NCBI RefSeq assembly: GCF_001427795.1
Contig: NZ_LMHJ01000003.1
Location: 674,204-738,203 of the forward strand
Direction of reading: 5' to 3'
DNA from: Nocardioides sp. Root682
GTDB taxonomy: Bacteria; Actinomycetota; Actinomycetes; Propionibacteriales; Nocardioidaceae
Length of the DNA stretch: 64,000 nt
Both the position numbers and the translations under genes were made by a program. Every line of letters begins with the position of its first letter. The stretch's first letter is position 1. This document shows positions 26,820 to 34,654 of the stretch, piece after piece. The notes beneath the pieces were generated by a model that ran no database searches, was not told the DNA's origin, and was given only the letters and a program-made list of their open reading frames with translations.

Positions 26820-27743
26820 ATGAGTGAAACACCGGCCCACCGGCTGCTCCTCGTCCACGCGCATCCCGACGACGAGTCGATCGGTCAGGGGGCGACGATG
26901 GCGAAGTACGTCGCCGAAGGTCGCGGCGTCACCCTGGTCACCTGCACGGCCGGCGAGATGGGCGAGATCCTGGTGCCCGGCCTGGTGCACCTGGCCGCTG
27001 ACCAGGAGGACGGTCTCGGTGAGCACCGCAAGGGCGAGCTGGCTGCCGCCATGGTCGCGCTGGGCGTCACCGACCACCGGTTCCTCGGGGGTTTCGGTAC
27101 CTATCGCGACTCCGGGATGAAGTGGCACGAGGACGGGCACGCGGTTGCCGCCGACGACATCCACGACAACGCCTTCTGGCACGCGGACCTCACCGAGGCC
27201 GCCACCCAGCTCGCTGCGGTCATCCGCGAGGTGCGGCCGCAGGTGATGGTGGCCTACGACGAGTTCGGTGGCTACGGCCATCCCGACCACATCCAGGCCC
27301 ACCGGGTCGCGATGTACGGCGCGCAGCTGGCGGCCGTGCCGTCGTACCGACGCGACCTGGGGGCGGCCTGGGACATCGAGAAGATCTACTGGGGCGCGAT
27401 GGCGGAGAGCCGGATCCGCGAGGGCCTGCGCTCGTTGCGCGCTGCCGGCGACACGACCACCTTCGAGGGCATGGACCCCGACGGGCCGCTGCCCCCGATG
27501 TTCCGCCCGGACGAGGACATCGACTGCGAGGTCGACGCGGGCGACTACGTCGAGCGCAAGCTCGACGCACTGCGTGCCCACGCCACCCAGATCACGACCG
27601 ACGGACCGTTCTTCGCCTTGTCCAACAACATGGGCGCCCAGGCCTTCGGGCGTGAGCAGTTCCGTCTCGTCAAGGGCGTCGCGGGCGAAGTGGCCGACAA
27701 CGGCTGGGAGACCGACCTGTTCGCAGGCGTCTCCGCAGAGTGA
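26820..27743 (+). CDS. mshB: mycothiol biosynthesis deacetylase MshB
   Basis: A 307-residue zinc deacetylase that removes the acetyl group from N-acetylglucosaminyl-inositol, the second step of mycothiol synthesis. Zinc ligands are His15 and Asp18 in AHPDDES and His154 in GYGHPDH; Asp17 of that motif is the catalytic base in the family. Length and the DNAFW/YDEFGGYGHPDHIQAHR segments favour MshB over the paralogous amidase Mca, which is encoded at 54709-55620. The ATG overlaps no other gene and no strong ribosome site precedes it. The following small membrane gene overlaps its stop (GTGA). Confidence 0.92.
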   Translation: MSETPAHRLLLVHAHPDDESIGQGATMAKYVAEGRGVTLVTCTAGEMGEILVPGLVHLAADQEDGLGEHRKGELAAAMVALGVTDHRFLGGFGTYRDSGMKWHEDGHAVAADDIHDNAFWHADLTEAATQLAAVIREVRPQVMVAYDEFGGYGHPDHIQAHRVAMYGAQLAAVPSYRRDLGAAWDIEKIYWGAMAESRIREGLRSLRAAGDTTTFEGMDPDGPLPPMFRPDEDIDCEVDAGDYVERKLDALRAHATQITTDGPFFALSNNMGAQAFGREQFRLVKGVAGEVADNGWETDLFAGVSAE

Positions 27744-28123
27744 CCCCCGGAGGAGCCCTGCCGGTGTGGGGGCGGGCGTTGCTGGCGGTGCCCTGCGCGC
27801 TGCTCGGCTTCGGCGTCTCCCTCTGCGCGGTCGCGGTGCACGACTACGCCTGGGGCCTTGCGCTCGGCCTGGCCGCAACAGCCGCAACGCTCGTGGCACT
27901 GCCGGCGGGCTGGTGGTCGCGCCTGTCCTTCTCCCTCGGCTGGGTGGCCGTCCTCGTGCTGGTGACTCCCGAGCGCGCAGAGGGGGACTTCGTCGTGTCC
28001 GGCGACCTCGACGGCTACCTGTTGCTCGGTGCCGGGATCGCCGTGTTCGGCGCGGGATTCGTCGGTCTGGTCGCTCCGCGCGGGGCCGTTCGCGATTCAG
28101 GCCCGTCGGGTACCGCTCCCTAG
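27740..28123 (+). CDS. small membrane protein next to mshB (DUF6113-like)
   Basis: A 127-residue protein with four hydrophobic segments (GRALLAVPCALLGFGVSLCAV, WGLALGLAATAATLVALPAGW, LSFSLGWVAVLVLVTP, GYLLLGAGIAVFGAGFVGLVA). It starts at a GTG that overlaps the mshB stop, so the two are co-translated. Proteins of this size and layout follow mshB in many actinobacteria (DUF6113 family, from memory). Its role is unknown; the conserved linkage suggests a connection with mycothiol metabolism or simply a shared operon. Confidence 0.8.
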   Translation: MTPGGALPVWGRALLAVPCALLGFGVSLCAVAVHDYAWGLALGLAATAATLVALPAGWWSRLSFSLGWVAVLVLVTPERAEGDFVVSGDLDGYLLLGAGIAVFGAGFVGLVAPRGAVRDSGPSGTAP

Positions 28124-28133
28124 ACTGGCGCGC

Positions 28134-29921
28134 GTGACGAACTGGGAGCCCACCGACGGCAAGAGCGAGCGCGCCGGCGGCAAGGTCGTGGCGGTCGTCG
28201 TCGCCGGACTCCTCGTCCTCGTCGGTGGCGGGTACGCCGGTGCCTACGCAGTTGCCGGGGACAAGGTGCCGCGCGGCACCTCCATCTCGGGTGTCGACGT
28301 GGGTGGCCTCAGCCGCAGCGCTGCCATCGAGAAGCTCTCGTCCGTCTTCGACCCGCGGGCCGACGCGTCCATCGACGTCTCGGTCGAAGCGGCGTCCAGC
28401 ACGGCGGACCAGGGCAACGGCGCTGCGGTCGAGCCCGGTGACATCGGCCTGCGCGTGGACTACGCCGCGTCGGTCGACGCGGCCGGTGCTGGCTCGAGCC
28501 TGAGCCCGGGACGCCAGTGGGACTACTTCACCGGAGGCACCGACGTCGACGCCGTGGTCACCGTGGACGACCGACTGTTCGACGCGAAGCTCGACGAGCT
28601 GTCGAAGGGCCTCGGCACCCCGCCGAAGGACGGCCAGGTCACGTTCACCGCCGATGGCGTCGAGACCGTCGAACCGCAGGCAGGCAAGGCCGTCGACAGC
28701 GACGCTGCACGCACCGCGATCATCGACGCCTACCTGGCGGGCGAGAAGTCCGTGTCCCTGCAGGTGGCCGACGCCCAGCCCGAGATCGACGCGTCGGACG
28801 TGGCCGAGGCTGCCGAGTCCTTCGCCAACCCCGCGATGGCCAACGCCGTCACGCTCGTCTTCGGCGACAACGACATCCGGCTGGAGCCGCGCCGCTTCGC
28901 CGCGGCGCTCTCGATGAAGCCGGAGAACGGTGAGCTCGTCCCGGTGATCGACCAGGCAGTGCTGACCAGGCTCGTCGAGGACGCCACCACCACGGGCAAG
29001 CCGGTCGACGCGACCGTGAAGCTGGTGAAGAACAAGCCGAAGGTGGTGCCGGCCAAGCCAGGCGTCTCCTTCGAGCCGGCCGACGTCGCCGCCGTGTTCG
29101 AGGGCCTGCTGACCGCTCCCGAGGGTTCCCGCAGCGGCGAGGTCAAGGCCGAGGTGACCGACGCCGAGTTCACGACGCAGGACGCCAAGGACCTCAAGAT
29201 CGTCGAGAAGGTCTCACAGTGGGTGACCTACTACCCCCACGCCGACTACCGCAACGTGAACATCGGCCGCGCCGCGGAGCTGATCGACGGCACCGTGCTC
29301 AAGCCGGGTGAGCGGTTCTCCCTCAACGGCATCGTGGGGGAGCGCACCGCCGAGAACGGATTCACCGAGGGCTACGTCATCAGCAACGGCATCCTCAAGA
29401 AGGACCTCGGTGGCGGGGTGTCGCAGCTCGCCACGACCACCTTCAACGCCATGTTCTACGCCGGCCTCAAGGACATCGAGCACAAGCCGCACTCGTTCTA
29501 CATCGACCGCTACCCGGCGGGTCGCGAGGCAACCGTCGCGTGGCCCACCGTCGACATGTCCTTCGAGAACGACAGCCCGTACGGCGTCCTGGTGCGCGCC
29601 TGGGTGCAGCCCAGCAACTACTCCTCCCAGGGCGTCGTCACCGTGCAGATGTGGTCGACGAAGGTCTGGGACATCAAGTCGAAGAGCTCGGAGCGCTACG
29701 GCTACGTCCCGCCCGCGACCCGGACCCTCACCACGCCGGACTGCGAGGAACACATTGGCTCCTCCGGGTTCCAGATCGACGTGACCCGGATCTTCCGCAA
29801 GCACGGTCAGTCCGCGATCGACCACACCGAGAAGTTCCACACCGACTACACCCCGGCCGACACCGTCGTGTGCAAGAAGCCGGGTCCGCCGCCTCCCGAG
29901 GATCCCGAGCCGGGGGAGTAG
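28134..29921 (+). CDS. VanW-domain protein with YoaR-type peptidoglycan-binding repeats
   Basis: A 595-residue membrane-anchored protein. One transmembrane segment lies near residues 17-38, followed by two repeats of the PG-binding/YoaR type (KVPRGTSISGVDVGGLSRSAAIEKL and a second half near 240-330). The VanW domain occupies about 375-530, with RNVNIGRAAELIDGTVLKPGERFSLN and DLGGGVSQLATTTFNAMFYAGL. The tail is Pro/Glu-rich. VanW proteins occur in cell-wall-active gene sets but their activity is not established. The GTG of VTNWEPTDGK is used because the longer frame overlaps the previous gene. Confidence 0.88.
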   Translation: MTNWEPTDGKSERAGGKVVAVVVAGLLVLVGGGYAGAYAVAGDKVPRGTSISGVDVGGLSRSAAIEKLSSVFDPRADASIDVSVEAASSTADQGNGAAVEPGDIGLRVDYAASVDAAGAGSSLSPGRQWDYFTGGTDVDAVVTVDDRLFDAKLDELSKGLGTPPKDGQVTFTADGVETVEPQAGKAVDSDAARTAIIDAYLAGEKSVSLQVADAQPEIDASDVAEAAESFANPAMANAVTLVFGDNDIRLEPRRFAAALSMKPENGELVPVIDQAVLTRLVEDATTTGKPVDATVKLVKNKPKVVPAKPGVSFEPADVAAVFEGLLTAPEGSRSGEVKAEVTDAEFTTQDAKDLKIVEKVSQWVTYYPHADYRNVNIGRAAELIDGTVLKPGERFSLNGIVGERTAENGFTEGYVISNGILKKDLGGGVSQLATTTFNAMFYAGLKDIEHKPHSFYIDRYPAGREATVAWPTVDMSFENDSPYGVLVRAWVQPSNYSSQGVVTVQMWSTKVWDIKSKSSERYGYVPPATRTLTTPDCEEHIGSSGFQIDVTRIFRKHGQSAIDHTEKFHTDYTPADTVVCKKPGPPPPEDPEPGE

Positions 29922-29973
29922 TTTCCTTCAGATCCTCCACATCGGGCCGATGGGGGCTGGTGGAGGGATTGCG

Positions 29974-30558
29974 ATGATGCTACGAGCGGCATTCGTACCG
30001 CCTGAGGAGGCGGTCGAGGAGCTGCGCGCGATCTCAGGCCGGGTCGCCCTGCTTCCCGGAGTGCGCCCGTCGCCCAGCGATCGCCTCGACCTGCCCATCG
30101 CCGGTTTGGGGAACCTTTCCGCGCAGGACACCGTGCGGCTGGGCGACAACTTCGAGGCGTGGCAGGGTGTCGACGTCCTGCCCGAGGTGTACTGGTCGGG
30201 GATACGGCTGGAGCCCAACGGCGAGGTCGTCGTGGGCATCGGGGGAGACCTGGACGGACTTGCGCACGTCGCCCGTGCTGTCGGCAAGTGCGCCGAGCGG
30301 GTTCACGTGTACGTCGACCGCAGGGCCTACCGGCCGGTCGCGGTCATTGCGACGATGGAACAGCAGCAGCCGGGTTCACGGGTCGCCTCCGCTCTGAGTG
30401 GTCTGGATGACTGGGTGGGCGTTTCGTGGACCGCGGTCGAAGTGGCGCTGCTCCGGATCCGCTGGTTCAGGGGCGAGCCGGTCAGCGAGGTCGTGGAGTG
30501 GATTCCGATCCCGCTGTCGAGTGGGACGCCGGTGGTCGAGCCTGTCGAGACCCGCTAG
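29974..30558 (+). CDS. degenerate 2H-phosphoesterase / 2'-5' RNA ligase-like protein
   Basis: A 194-residue protein that aligns by eye with LigT-type 2H phosphoesterases: FVPPEEAVEELRAI at the start, RLDLPIAGLGNL where the family has RWHLTLAFLGEV, YRPVAVIAT where it has FRPHVTLAR, and WTAVEVALLRIRW near the end. Both catalytic HxT motifs are lost (His to Asp and Thr to Pro; His to Val and Thr to Val), so it should not be an active ligase or phosphodiesterase. It may bind RNA or nucleotides. A GGAGGG box precedes the ATG. The C-terminal VVEPVETR is encoded by a dispersed repeat. Confidence 0.7.
   Translation: MMLRAAFVPPEEAVEELRAISGRVALLPGVRPSPSDRLDLPIAGLGNLSAQDTVRLGDNFEAWQGVDVLPEVYWSGIRLEPNGEVVVGIGGDLDGLAHVARAVGKCAERVHVYVDRRAYRPVAVIATMEQQQPGSRVASALSGLDDWVGVSWTAVEVALLRIRWFRGEPVSEVVEWIPIPLSSGTPVVEPVETR
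30531..30552 (+). repeat. short dispersed repeat (GGTGGTCGAGCC type) at a gene 3' end
   Basis: The 22-bp segment starts GGTGGTCGAGCC and ends TGTCGAGACC, an imperfect dyad that resembles the right half of 32277-32315. It is translated as VVEPVET at the end of the RNA-ligase-like protein. I remember similar elements as common in Nocardioides, but could not check this. Confidence 0.5.
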
Positions 30559-30577
30559 AATAAGAACACGTTCTAGT
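30556..30577. promoter_or_regulatory. KstR-like palindrome overlapping a -10
   Basis: AGAAC-AC-GTTCT (30563-30574) matches the KstR consensus TnnAACnnGTTnnA at all but the first position. The outer CTAGAA and TTCTAG also form a perfect inverted repeat. TAGAAT (30556-30561) is a plausible -10, so a bound regulator would block the OB-fold/thiolase operon. KstR controls sterol breakdown in actinobacteria. Confidence 0.55.
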
Positions 30578-30595
30578 TCAGGAGGCCGGTCGCTC

Positions 30596-31090
30596 GTGAC
30601 TGCCACGCCCGTCAGCCCCGTCATCGACGGCTGGTTCACCACTGGTGAGGAGCCCCGGCTGCTCGCGTCGCGGTGCACCCGCTGCAGCAACGTGGTGTTC
30701 CCGCCGGTGTCCACGGCCGCAGGGGCCGCGGCGTTCTACTGCCGCAACCCCGCCTGCGACGGCGACGAGTACGACGCCGTCGAGCTCTCGCGTCGTGGCA
30801 CGGTGTGGTCCTACACCGACGCTCAGTACCAGCCGCCGGCGCCGTACGTCCCGGCCACCGACCCGTACCAGCCGTTCGCGCTGGCAGCCGTCGAGCTCCC
30901 CGAGGGCCTGGTGATCCTGGGCCAGGTGGCCGACGGCTACGGCGTCGCCGACCTCGCCGTGGGCGCCGAGGTGGAGCTCGTCGTCGAGACCCTGCACACC
31001 GACGAGACCGGTGAGCGCACCATCTACCGCTGGAAGCCGGTTGGTTTCGAGGCTCGCTCCGCTCGCACCTCAACCACCGAGGAGAACTGA
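30596..31090 (+). CDS. Zn-ribbon/OB-fold acyl-CoA-associated protein
   Basis: A 164-residue DUF35-type protein with a rubredoxin-like zinc ribbon (Cys27, Cys30, Cys49, Cys54) followed by an OB fold (SRRGTVWSYTDAQYQPPAPYV onward). Such proteins partner with thiolase-like lipid-transfer proteins in steroid and fatty-acid side-chain degradation. It starts at a GTG behind AGGAGG and its stop shares one base with the thiolase start (TGATG), the typical arrangement. The last residues GFEARSARTSTTEEN come from a dispersed repeat and are not part of the domain. Confidence 0.88.
   Translation: MTATPVSPVIDGWFTTGEEPRLLASRCTRCSNVVFPPVSTAAGAAAFYCRNPACDGDEYDAVELSRRGTVWSYTDAQYQPPAPYVPATDPYQPFALAAVELPEGLVILGQVADGYGVADLAVGAEVELVVETLHTDETGERTIYRWKPVGFEARSARTSTTEEN
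31043..31079 (+). repeat. dispersed 37-bp repeat at the OB-fold gene 3' end
   Basis: The segment begins GGTTTCGAGGCTCGCT and ends GCACCTCAACCACCG. Its reverse complement recurs at 35959-35996 with only a 2-to-3-bp change in the centre, and a diverged copy lies in xdhA. It is translated as GFEARSARTSTTE. Confidence 0.75.
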
Positions 31091-32271
31091 TGGTCGTCAT
31101 CGCTGGTGCAGGCATGCACCCCTGGGGCAAGTGGGGCAAGAACTTCACCGAGTACGGCGTGCACGCGGCCCGGGCCGCGCTCAGGGACGCGGGCGTCGCG
31201 TGGGCCGACGTCGACTTCGTCGTCGGTGGCGAGACCGTGCGCAACGGCTACGCCGGGTACGTCGCCGGCTCGACGTTCGCCCAGGCGCTCGGCTGGAACG
31301 GCGCCCGGATCGCGACGTCGTACGCCGCGTGCGCCACGGGCGCCCAGGCCATCGACACCGCGCGCACCCGGATCATGGCGGGTCTGTGCGAGGTCGCTCT
31401 GGTGGTCGGTGCCGACACCACGCCGAAGGGCTTCCTGGCCCCGAACGCCGGTGAGCGCTGGGACGACCCGGACTGGCTGCGGTTCCGGCTGCTCGGCATG
31501 ACCAACCCGGCGTACTTCGCGCTCTACGCGCGTCGCCGGATGGACCTGTACGGCGCGACCAGCGAGGACTTCGCTGCCGTGAAGGTGAAGAACGCCCGCC
31601 ACGGCCTGGAGAACCCGAACGCGCGGTTCCGCAAGGAGGCGACCATCGCCGACGTGCTGGCCTCGCCGGTGGTCTCGGACCCGCTGCACCTGCTCGACAT
31701 CTGCGCCACCTCCGACGGTGCGGCCGCGGTCGTGCTGGTCAGCGCGGACTACGCGAAGAAGCACGGCATCGCGTCACCGGTGAAGGTCGCCGCGGTCTCG
31801 ACCGTCACGCCGACCTTCCCGAACACCGTCATCGACATGCCGCTCCTGTCGACCGACTCGTCGGCCCTGACCGGCGTTCCGGAGCGCACGTTCAAGGAAG
31901 CGATCGGCCAGGCCGCCTACGAGGAGGCCGGGATCGGTCCCGAGGACGTCGACGTGGCCGAGGTCTACGACCTGTCCACGGCCCTGGAGCTCGACTGGAT
32001 CGAGGACCTGCAGCTCTGCAAGCCGGGCGAGGCCGAGATCCTGCTGCGGGCCGGTGACACCACGATCGGTGGCCGGATCCCGGTCAATCCGTCCGGGGGT
32101 CTCGCGTGCTTCGGCGAGGCAGTCCCCGCCCAGGCGATCGCCCAGGTCTGCGAGCTGACCTGGCAGCTGCGCGGCCAGGCGACCGGCCGGCAGGTCGAGG
32201 GCGCGAAGGTCGGCATCACGGCGAACCAGGGCCTCTTCGGCCACGGCTCCTCGGTGCTGCTCTCCACGTAA
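31090..32271 (+). CDS. thiolase-like lipid-transfer protein (Ltp type)
   Basis: A 393-residue thiolase-superfamily protein with the nucleophile Cys81 in SYAACATGAQ. The later active-site motifs differ from true thiolases. The usual G-H-P is G-E-A (LACFGEAVPAQ, Glu343), and the second Cys motif near the C terminus reads GLFGHGSS without Cys. This pattern fits the lipid-transfer thiolases that work with an OB-fold partner in sterol or acyl-CoA side-chain cleavage rather than a degradative thiolase. It is coupled to the OB-fold gene behind a KstR-like site, so a steroid-type substrate is likely (inference). Confidence 0.85.
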   Translation: MVVIAGAGMHPWGKWGKNFTEYGVHAARAALRDAGVAWADVDFVVGGETVRNGYAGYVAGSTFAQALGWNGARIATSYAACATGAQAIDTARTRIMAGLCEVALVVGADTTPKGFLAPNAGERWDDPDWLRFRLLGMTNPAYFALYARRRMDLYGATSEDFAAVKVKNARHGLENPNARFRKEATIADVLASPVVSDPLHLLDICATSDGAAAVVLVSADYAKKHGIASPVKVAAVSTVTPTFPNTVIDMPLLSTDSSALTGVPERTFKEAIGQAAYEEAGIGPEDVDVAEVYDLSTALELDWIEDLQLCKPGEAEILLRAGDTTIGGRIPVNPSGGLACFGEAVPAQAIAQVCELTWQLRGQATGRQVEGAKVGITANQGLFGHGSSVLLST

Positions 32272-32276
32272 AGGTC

Positions 32277-32315
32277 GTCGAGTAGCCGAGCCGCCAGGCG
32301 AGGCGTGTCGAGACG
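32277..32315. repeat. dispersed dyad repeat between convergent genes
   Basis: A 39-bp segment beginning GTCGAGTAGCCGAGCC and ending GGCGTGTCGAGACG with partial dyad symmetry. It fills nearly the whole gap between the thiolase stop and the stop of the facing cyclase gene. It could act as a two-way terminator, but no T-run follows. Confidence 0.5.
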
Positions 32316-33143
32316 CTAAGCCGCGGGCGGCAGGATCCGCCAGATGACGTGCTCGCCGGTCAGGCCCTTGAGCTGGACCGCTTCGAGCTCCTCGAGCTCG
32401 AGGGCGGCGTCGTCGTCGAGCGCCTCGCGTACGGCGTCGGTGGCGAGGATCTCGTCACCGCGGGCCAGGTCGGCCACGCGCGCGGCCATCGCCACGTTGC
32501 GGCCGAAGTAGTCGCCGTCGAGGGCGACCACCTGGCCGGTGTGGATGCCGATCCGGATGTGGATGCCGCCGTACCGGCGCAGCGTGGCATCGCGCGGGAG
32601 GTCGCGCTGGATGGCGAGCGCTGCCCGGCACGCGGCCTCGGCGTCGCGGAAGGTCACCATGTAGCCGTCCCCGGCGGTCTTGACCACCTGGCCGCGGTAC
32701 TGCTCGATCCGGGTCCTCAGCACCCGGTCGTGCGCCGCGAGGACCTTCACCCATGCCGCGTCGCCGAGCCGGTCGTTCAGGGGAGTCGAGTCCTGGATGT
32801 CGGAGAAGAACAACGTGACGGTGCCGTCGGAGGCCGCCATGTTGAGGATGTCGGCGCGGGTGTCGTCGCTGGCCCAGTTCTGCAGGTCCTCGACCGTGCT
32901 CTGGATCAGACCGCTGATGCCGTGCACCCGCACCCGGGACGCCGTGCGCAGGACCCGCCGCATCGCGCGCTCGGTCGAGCTGCTGGGCGGCGGCGGCCGG
33001 AGCGCGGCGTCGAGGTCGGACTCGAGCTGGGTGATGTGGTGCTGCGCGTCGGCGAGCTGGGTCTGCAGACTGGCCCGGCTGCGGGCGAAGGCGACCACCA
33101 GCACGAGGAGCACGACGCAGAGAATCCCCAGGACGATGGCCAC
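32316..33143 (-). CDS. class III nucleotide cyclase with N-terminal anchor
   Basis: A 275-residue protein with one N-terminal transmembrane helix (IVLGILCVVLLVLVVAF), a short coiled-coil (ASLQTQLADAQHHITQLESDLDAAL), a Pro-rich linker, and a class III cyclase domain. It has the metal Asp in FFSDIQDST and AGDGYMVTF, and the substrate-type Lys in VVKTAGD that favours ATP. The position of the transition-state Asn reads Ala (AMAAR instead of N.AAR), so activity may be low or the alignment shifted by the preceding Asn. It is a separate paralogue from the six-helix cyclase in the purine region. Confidence 0.82.
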   Translation of the reverse strand: MAIVLGILCVVLLVLVVAFARSRASLQTQLADAQHHITQLESDLDAALRPPPPSSSTERAMRRVLRTASRVRVHGISGLIQSTVEDLQNWASDDTRADILNMAASDGTVTLFFSDIQDSTPLNDRLGDAAWVKVLAAHDRVLRTRIEQYRGQVVKTAGDGYMVTFRDAEAACRAALAIQRDLPRDATLRRYGGIHIRIGIHTGQVVALDGDYFGRNVAMAARVADLARGDEILATDAVREALDDDAALELEELEAVQLKGLTGEHVIWRILPPAA

Positions 33144-33205
33144 AGGGGGAGCCTAGAGGCACCGGAACCCTCGCCGCCGTTGTTCGGCGCCAGTAGCGTG
33201 AGACG

Positions 33206-34654
33206 GTGACCACTGTCTCCTCCCTGCAGGCCACCGGCCCGGTTCCCACCATCGCGACCCTCGGCGAGCTGCGCGCCTCCGGCCACGTCCAGAAGTCGCT
33301 CCGTGCCGAGCTCCGCGAGAACCTGCTGGCCCGGCTCCGGGCCGGCGAGGACCCGTGGCCCGGCCTGCACGGCTTCGAGGACACGGTCATTCCCCAGCTC
33401 GAGCGCGCGATCATCGCCGGGCACGACATGGTCCTGCTCGGGGAGCGGGGCCAGGGCAAGACCCGGCTGCTGCGCACGCTGGTCGGCCTGCTCGACGAGT
33501 GGACGCCGGTCATCGAGGGCGCCGACCTCGGGGAGCACCCGTACGAGCCGATCACGGTGGCGTCGCGACGCCGCGCTGCCGACCTCGGGGACGCGCTGCC
33601 CGTGACCTGGCGCCATCGTGACGAGAGGTACGCCGAGAAGCTGGCCACGCCCGACACCAGCGTCGCCGACCTGATCGGTGACGTCGACCCGATGAAGGTC
33701 GCTGAGGGGCGGTCGCTCGGCGACCCCGAGACCATCCACTTCGGCCTGATTCCCCGGTCCCACCGGGGCATCGTCGCGATCAACGAGCTGCCCGACCTCG
33801 CCGAGCGGATCCAGGTCGCGATGCTCAACGTGATGGAGGAGCGTGACATCCAGATCCGCGGTTACGTCCTCCGGCTGCCGCTGGACGTGTTCGTCGTGGC
33901 CTCGGCGAACCCCGAGGACTACACCAACCGCGGCCGGATCATCACGCCCCTCAAGGACCGGTTCGGCGCCGAGATCCGTACGCACTACCCGAAGGAGCTC
34001 GCCGCCGAGATCGCGGTGATCCAGCAGGAGGCCGACCTGCTCGCCGACCAGGTCATCGTCCCCGGGTTCCTCGTGGAGATCCTGGCCCGCTTCACCCGCA
34101 ACCTGCGCGACTCCAGCGCTGTCGACCAGCGCTCCGGCGTCTCGGCCCGCTTCGCCATCGCCGGTGCCGAGACCATCGCCGCTGCCGCGCTGCGCAGGGC
34201 GACCATCGAGGGGGAGGACCACGCGGTGGCCCGGGTCGTCGACCTGGAGACCGCGGTCGACGTGCTCGGCGGGAAGATCGAGTTCGAGTCGGGTGAGGAG
34301 GGCCGGGAGACCGAGATCCTGACCCACCTGCTCCGCACCGCGACTGCCGAGACGGTGCGGGAGAAGTTCCGCGGCCTCGACCTCGCCCTCCTCGTCAGCG
34401 CCATCGAGGACGGCGCCACCGTGACGACCGGCGAGCGGATCGGTGCGCGGGACCTGCTGGTCGGCCTGCCGGTGCTGGGGGAGTCGGACCTCTACGACCA
34501 GGTGTGCGATCGCGTCAACGGCGCCGGCAGCGGTACGACGGACGGCGAGCGGGCTGCCGCCATCGAGCTGGCCCTCGAGGGGCTCTTCCTGGCCCGCAAG
34601 ATCGGCAAGGACACCCAGATCGGGACGTCCGGCAGCGAGACCGTCTATGGCTAG
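33206..34654 (+). CDS. MoxR/ChlI-type AAA+ ATPase
   Basis: A 482-residue AAA+ ATPase with Walker A GERGQGKT (79-86), a Walker B-like GIVAINELPDL (about 193-203) and a sensor region ASANPEDYTNRGR followed by DRFGAEI. This layout matches magnesium-chelatase ChlI/MoxR-type proteins that work with a VWA-domain partner as a chelatase-like or chaperone module. The next gene, overlapping by 8 bp, encodes that VWA partner. The start is a GTG. The target that the pair remodels is unknown. Confidence 0.88.
   Translation: MTTVSSLQATGPVPTIATLGELRASGHVQKSLRAELRENLLARLRAGEDPWPGLHGFEDTVIPQLERAIIAGHDMVLLGERGQGKTRLLRTLVGLLDEWTPVIEGADLGEHPYEPITVASRRRAADLGDALPVTWRHRDERYAEKLATPDTSVADLIGDVDPMKVAEGRSLGDPETIHFGLIPRSHRGIVAINELPDLAERIQVAMLNVMEERDIQIRGYVLRLPLDVFVVASANPEDYTNRGRIITPLKDRFGAEIRTHYPKELAAEIAVIQQEADLLADQVIVPGFLVEILARFTRNLRDSSAVDQRSGVSARFAIAGAETIAAAALRRATIEGEDHAVARVVDLETAVDVLGGKIEFESGEEGRETEILTHLLRTATAETVREKFRGLDLALLVSAIEDGATVTTGERIGARDLLVGLPVLGESDLYDQVCDRVNGAGSGTTDGERAAAIELALEGLFLARKIGKDTQIGTSGSETVYG

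Noticed and set aside
32277..32315. Convergent-gene repeat as a classical rho-independent terminator
   Set aside because: It has dyad symmetry but no T-run and imperfect stems; kept only as a repeat.
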